A program made the position numbers and the translations under genes. Shown here piece after piece: positions 39,177 to 42,082 of a stretch of 42,082 bases of DNA (position 1 is its first letter; each line of letters begins with the position of its first letter). A model generated the notes under the pieces. It had not been told where the DNA came from. It worked only from the letters and a program-made list of their open reading frames with translations, and searched no databases. This stretch comes from a virus. Where the stretch lies: IMG/VR virus record IMGVR_UViG_3300017963_000417, positions 1 to 42,082 of that record; one strand, written 5' to 3'.

Positions 39177-40271
39177 CTAGTTGTTGATGCCCCGGACCTG
39201 TGCGAGCGCCAGCTCGGACTTCAACGCGAGGCCCGGATACCAGCGAACGCGATACCGCATGGCATCCTTGTCCTCCAGCGTGCCGACCGTGATGACCTGC
39301 ACACCGCCGTTGCGGCGCGCCATCAGGCCGGTGACGCCCTCTTCCTCGTCCATCGTGGCCAGCATGATCCGACACTGGGTCGCATCGCGCGTGGTCCACG
39401 TGACCGTGCCGTCCGAGGTCGTGTTGCCGGGCGTGGTGTCCCACGTCGGCTCGGACCCGCCGGAGGTGCCGGCCGTGGTGCACTCGAACAGCAACGTGGT
39501 GTTGCCGCTCGTGGCGACGACCTTGTCGCCGAGGACGTAGGCCGTGGTCGCGGCCCACGCGGACAGATCGGCACGCGAGGTGCCTTCGCTGTCCTCGTCC
39601 AGCGGGACCCAGTCGTTCTTGAGGATCGGGCGACCGCGATAGGTCATGAAGACCCTGCCACCGATCGACACCGTCTCCGGCTGGGTGCCGCCGAGAGCGC
39701 GCTGCAGCTTGATGTACGAGCGCAGCGTCCGGCTGTTCATCACGAACGCCGGGTTCTCGCCGATCTTGACCTGGTCGATCAGCCAGTCCAGGTGATCGTA
39801 GGACAGCGCCGCATCCGACGCGTCGCTGATCTGGCTGGCCTGGAGACCGTCCGCCAGGACCCGCAGACCATCGAACTCCTTCGGCCTGAGCGTCTGATTG
39901 CCGTTGATCAGGGCGTTCGCGTACTTGCGACCGACCACCTTGGACTTCTTGGCGATCTGGGTCGCGGCCTGATCGGTCTCGTCCGACATCGTGCTCTCGA
40001 GGAACTCGTCCACGTCCACCTGACCGATCAGACGGGTCAGCTTGGTCGTGACCTTGGTGAACGTCGCTGCGCTCTCGCCCAGCGTGTCGTTCACGTCGTA
40101 GAACTCGGCGTCACCGAGCGTGTTCTCTCGGTTGTACTCGTACTGCCGACCGGTGATCGGCATGAACGGCACGACGGAGAACAGCTCGTCGGACGTGATG
40201 ATGTTGTCGATCACGCCCTGCTGAAGCATGGGCAGCGAAAGCTTCTCTGCCTCTGCCTGGAGAAGCGCCAT
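39177..40271 (-). CDS. Major capsid protein with inserted repeat domain (364 aa)
   Basis: The gene follows scaffold, and the product resembles HK97-fold capsid proteins of the DUF5309-like or encapsulin-like kind: an N-terminal arm (LSLPMLQQGVIDNI), ELFSVVPFMPITGRQYEYNREN, an E-loop-like stretch, RKYANALINGN, and FVMNSRTLRSYI before GRPILKNDWVP. Residues about 236-296 are an extra domain (W-X-ATTAYVLGDKVV, then SEPTW and TVTWTT) almost repeated in the major tail protein. It lies after the ILKNDWVP strand and before the final strands, so it would project from the shell. ATG 40271 follows GAAGGG. Confidence 0.88.
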   Translation of the reverse strand: MALLQAEAEKLSLPMLQQGVIDNIITSDELFSVVPFMPITGRQYEYNRENTLGDAEFYDVNDTLGESAATFTKVTTKLTRLIGQVDVDEFLESTMSDETDQAATQIAKKSKVVGRKYANALINGNQTLRPKEFDGLRVLADGLQASQISDASDAALSYDHLDWLIDQVKIGENPAFVMNSRTLRSYIKLQRALGGTQPETVSIGGRVFMTYRGRPILKNDWVPLDEDSEGTSRADLSAWAATTAYVLGDKVVATSGNTTLLFECTTAGTSGGSEPTWDTTPGNTTSDGTVTWTTRDATQCRIMLATMDEEEGVTGLMARRNGGVQVITVGTLEDKDAMRYRVRWYPGLALKSELALAQVRGINN

Positions 40272-40283
40272 TGTGAAACCCTT

Positions 40284-40299
40284 CCCAGCAGCGGTGCTG
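40284..40299 (-). repeat. Short hairpin in the leader of the capsid gene
   Basis: CCAGCA (40284-40289) and TGCTGG (40294-40299) pair around a 4-base loop, seven bases or so upstream of the capsid ribosome site. Such 5' stems can protect abundant mRNA from decay. The effect is inferred. Confidence 0.4.
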
Positions 40300-40305
40300 G
40301 TACGA

Positions 40306-41199
40306 CTAGTCCTCTTTGCTCACCGTCTGCTGTGCCTTCAGCCCCGCCTTGATCTTGTCCTTGGCGGACATGTCCTTGCTACCGGACCCGTCGCCACTGC
40401 CAGGACGATAACCTGTTCCGCCGGGGCGATCGCTGACGAACAGGTTCGCATACTCCTTACGGCCCTTGAGGTACTCGACGTACTTGTCCACGGAGAGTTG
40501 CTTCTCCACGAACTTGCCGTCTTCCTCGACCGCCGTCTGCACGACGGTCTCGAACGAGTTGGGGATCACTTCGCCCTTGTCGTTCTTCCGCTGTACGACG
40601 TGCGTCAACGGGGACACCAGAGCGAGGAGCTGATCAGGATTGAAGGCTTTGTGCTTGGACGCCGCCGACATGATCGCCGTGTCCTTGCGTTCCTTCTCGT
40701 ACAGACCCTGCCACTGCTTGGCTTCCGTCTTCGTGGCCTCGAGCTCCTGCTGATGCTTGGTCTGGGAGCGCTTCTTCTCCGCCTCGGCCTTCTCGCGCTC
40801 GGTCATCAGCTCGGCCTCGAGGGCGGCTGCCCTGTCGTCCAGCTTCTTGCGCTGTGCCTCGGTCAGATCCTTGGCGTCCCGCATCTTGTTGAGCTCGTCC
40901 AGCTGCTTCTGGGTCTGCTCCTTGTACTTGCTCTCCAGCTTGGTCTTCTCGCGCTTGACGATGGAGTTCAGCTCCTCCTGGGTGAACGTCTTGTTGCCAT
41001 CGTCGCCGCCGGAACCGCCACCGGAACCGCCAGCGCCACCCGAGGCACCGCCACCACCGCCCCCGCCACCAACATCGCCGTCGTCGTCCCCGTCGCCTTC
41101 CATTCGTCGGAAGCGACGATGTGTGACGTACGACCGCATGTTCTGCTGACGGTCCACGAACCGCATGCCCAACAACCGCGCGAGCCTTCGACTATGCAT
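40306..41199 (-). CDS. Scaffold protein (297 aa)
   Basis: ATG 41199 follows AAGGGGAG. After a basic N-terminus there is a Gly/Asp/Ser-rich linker (about residues 36-67) with a run of eight glycines. Then comes FTQEELNSIVKREK, a motif common in phage scaffolds, and about 100 residues of charged coiled coil. The C-terminus (SAKDKIKAGLKAQQ) is a short basic helix that would bind the capsid shell. Its place directly before the capsid gene supports the call. No protease domain is visible, so the scaffold probably exits or is cut by another protein. Confidence 0.82.
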   Translation of the reverse strand: MHSRRLARLLGMRFVDRQQNMRSYVTHRRFRRMEGDGDDDGDVGGGGGGGGASGGAGGSGGGSGGDDGNKTFTQEELNSIVKREKTKLESKYKEQTQKQLDELNKMRDAKDLTEAQRKKLDDRAAALEAELMTEREKAEAEKKRSQTKHQQELEATKTEAKQWQGLYEKERKDTAIMSAASKHKAFNPDQLLALVSPLTHVVQRKNDKGEVIPNSFETVVQTAVEEDGKFVEKQLSVDKYVEYLKGRKEYANLFVSDRPGGTGYRPGSGDGSGSKDMSAKDKIKAGLKAQQTVSKED

Positions 41200-41225
41200 C
41201 TCAACTCCCCTTTCCAGGGTCTACG

Positions 41226-41276
41226 AAACCCGCTGTACACGCCCAGCGGTCAGGCTTGTCCGAGACCTTCTCGGAC
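41226..41276 (-). repeat. Two adjacent hairpins before the scaffold gene
   Basis: GTCCGAGA (41258-41265) and TCTCGGAC (41269-41276) form a perfect 8-bp stem that begins on the stop codon of the adaptor gene. A second stem, CCGCTG with CAGCGG, lies at about 41230-41249. No T-run follows. The 76-base gap is otherwise only the scaffold ribosome site. Partial termination or mRNA processing upstream of scaffold and capsid is likely. Confidence 0.5.
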
Positions 41277-41743
41277 TATTCTCTTGTGATGTCGATGCTC
41301 TCCATGTCCTCCAGCCAGGGTGCGAGAAGCTGTGCGGCCGTGATGCTCGGCAAGCCGTACGCTTCGTCGTACAACGCCATACCTCCTCTCCCTCCTTCGG
41401 CATACTCCGTTGAAGAGTCACCGACCCGTTCCGCAACCACACCGACTGCAGCTGACATCGTCTTGACCGTCTTCCCCTCGAGCAGAGCGATTGCGACCTC
41501 ACAGCAGGCCTGCATCACTTCATCAGGTACGACTCCGTTCTCGTCACACGAACGAGGGAATTGGTTGGCCTGTGTCTCGTCATACTTCGTTCCAACCAAA
41601 GGCAACAGGTCAATCATCTGGGTCGCCTGTTTCAGGGCCTTTTCCTTGTTGGCCCCCGTCCAGGCGTCAGCGCCAAGACGATCGGCGAAGTAGGCGTCGC
41701 CATACGCCACGTCCGCATACGGCACGATCGGTGTGTACGCCAT
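41276..41743 (-). CDS. Head-tail adaptor-like protein (155 aa)
   Basis: The N-terminal AYGDAYFADRLGADAW and KALKQATQMIDLLP match the all-helical DnaT-like/gp6-like proteins that sit under the portal in siphoviruses. Further helices follow (DEVMQACCEVAIALLEG), with a flexible Gly-rich segment near residue 118 and a late helix (AAQLLAPWLEDM). It overlaps the preceding gene (TGATG). Its position before scaffold, rather than after the capsid gene, is a little unusual. Confidence 0.7.
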   Translation of the reverse strand: MAYTPIVPYADVAYGDAYFADRLGADAWTGANKEKALKQATQMIDLLPLVGTKYDETQANQFPRSCDENGVVPDEVMQACCEVAIALLEGKTVKTMSAAVGVVAERVGDSSTEYAEGGRGGMALYDEAYGLPSITAAQLLAPWLEDMESIDITRE

Positions 41744-42063
41744 CAGTGAACCTCCTTGAGCTCAGTCGGCTTCGGAAGAGTCCGAGGCTCGACAATGGTC
41801 CATCCGGCCGCCAGCTGCCTGCTGAGCGCTGCCAACAGAAGTGGCCACGCTTCGTACAGACCGCTGATGTCGTCTGGCCGAACGCCACCACTGACGATCA
41901 GTTCCAGACTGTTGGTGTATGCCGCTTCCTCGACCACACGTTGGTCCGTCGGATGATCGAAGTCGATCTCCACAGCGGTGATCGACCACGACGCCGGGTC
42001 CAGCCACTCGAATCGGACTTCCCCGATCGCCCGGGTGCCTTCGAACACGATGATCCGTTCCAT
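41743..42063 (-). CDS. Small protein of unknown function (106 aa)
   Basis: The start ATG 42063 overlaps a TGA of an upstream frame. The acidic product has strands at its start (RIIVFEGTRAIGEVRFEW, SITAVEIDFD) and a helix later (LLLAALSRQLAAGW). The last residues (EPRTLPKPTE) are extended. No family is recognised. It shares start/stop overlap with the adaptor-like gene, so the two are probably co-translated virion or assembly genes. Confidence 0.6.
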   Translation of the reverse strand: MERIIVFEGTRAIGEVRFEWLDPASWSITAVEIDFDHPTDQRVVEEAAYTNSLELIVSGGVRPDDISGLYEAWPLLLAALSRQLAAGWTIVEPRTLPKPTELKEVH

Positions 42064-42082
42064 CAGTAGCCTCGCATCGTTG
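42063..42082 (-). CDS. 3' end of an upstream leftward gene (partial)
   Basis: Reading in from the right edge on the minus strand, the frame ending TMRGY-stop uses a TGA at 42065-42063 that overlaps the next ATG. This is the same coupling seen across the operon. Only six codons are visible, so no product can be named. Confidence 0.35.

Noticed and set aside
1-42082. tRNA genes, integrase or attachment sites
   Set aside because: No cloverleaf-like segment, recombinase motif or duplicated core sequence was recognised; a dedicated tRNA scan was not possible.

Overview
This window is part of a tailed double-stranded DNA phage (or prophage) genome, most likely a siphovirus. It carries a long tape measure gene, a major tail protein and a frameshifted pair of tail assembly chaperones, and no tail-sheath gene is visible. 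The DNA is GC-rich with compact, often ATGA/TGATG-overlapping genes and strong AGGAGG ribosome sites, which suggests a GC-rich bacterial host. Nothing in the window names that host. No tRNA, integrase, CRISPR array or insertion sequence was seen. Terminase, portal and a recognisable endolysin are absent and presumably lie outside the window.

Left arm (1-17,211, + strand): early, replication and DNA-modification genes. First comes a run of small proteins, two with lysine/alanine-rich histone H1-like stretches joined to ribbon-helix-helix-like domains and two with possible zinc motifs. Next are a SNF2-type helicase, a third ribbon-helix-helix protein, a Cas4/RecB-like Fe-S nuclease, a RecA-like P-loop ATPase and an unusual ssDNA-binding-like protein, which together resemble a phage recombination module. 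These are followed by a 958-residue fusion of a CHC2/TOPRIM primase with an MCM-like AAA+ helicase. Then comes a 7-deazaguanine DNA-modification operon: QueD, QueE, a phosphoribosyltransferase, FolE, a small unknown protein, a DpdA-like transglycosylase and a second QueD-like protein that has lost the catalytic cysteine. QueC is not present. The arm ends with MazG, a family A DNA polymerase, a RuvC-like resolvase and a family 4 uracil-DNA glycosylase.

Right arm (42,082 down to 17,208, - strand): virion genes, transcribed leftward and converging on the left arm with a 4-bp overlap of stop codons. In transcription order: a small unknown protein, a head-tail adaptor-like protein, scaffold, major capsid protein, a small protein, a 1,401-residue beta-helix spike, several small proteins including two membrane proteins, head closure, tail terminator, a gp10-like protein, major tail protein, tail assembly chaperones G and GT (a -1 frameshift at CCCTTTA), tape measure, a lectin/beta-helix adhesin, a tail-hub-like protein with a cysteine-rich C-terminus, and finally three glycan enzymes with a small membrane protein among them.

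The most interesting points are: the QueC-less 7-deazaguanine pathway with its duplicated QueD; the primase-MCM fusion; an ssDNA-binding-like protein with three barrel-like repeats and an H1-like tail; one roughly 60-residue domain inserted in both the major capsid and major tail proteins; a zinc-ribbon/ribbon-helix-helix gene with a strong internal in-frame start; and a textbook frameshift site. All functional calls come from motifs read by eye; no database search was run.
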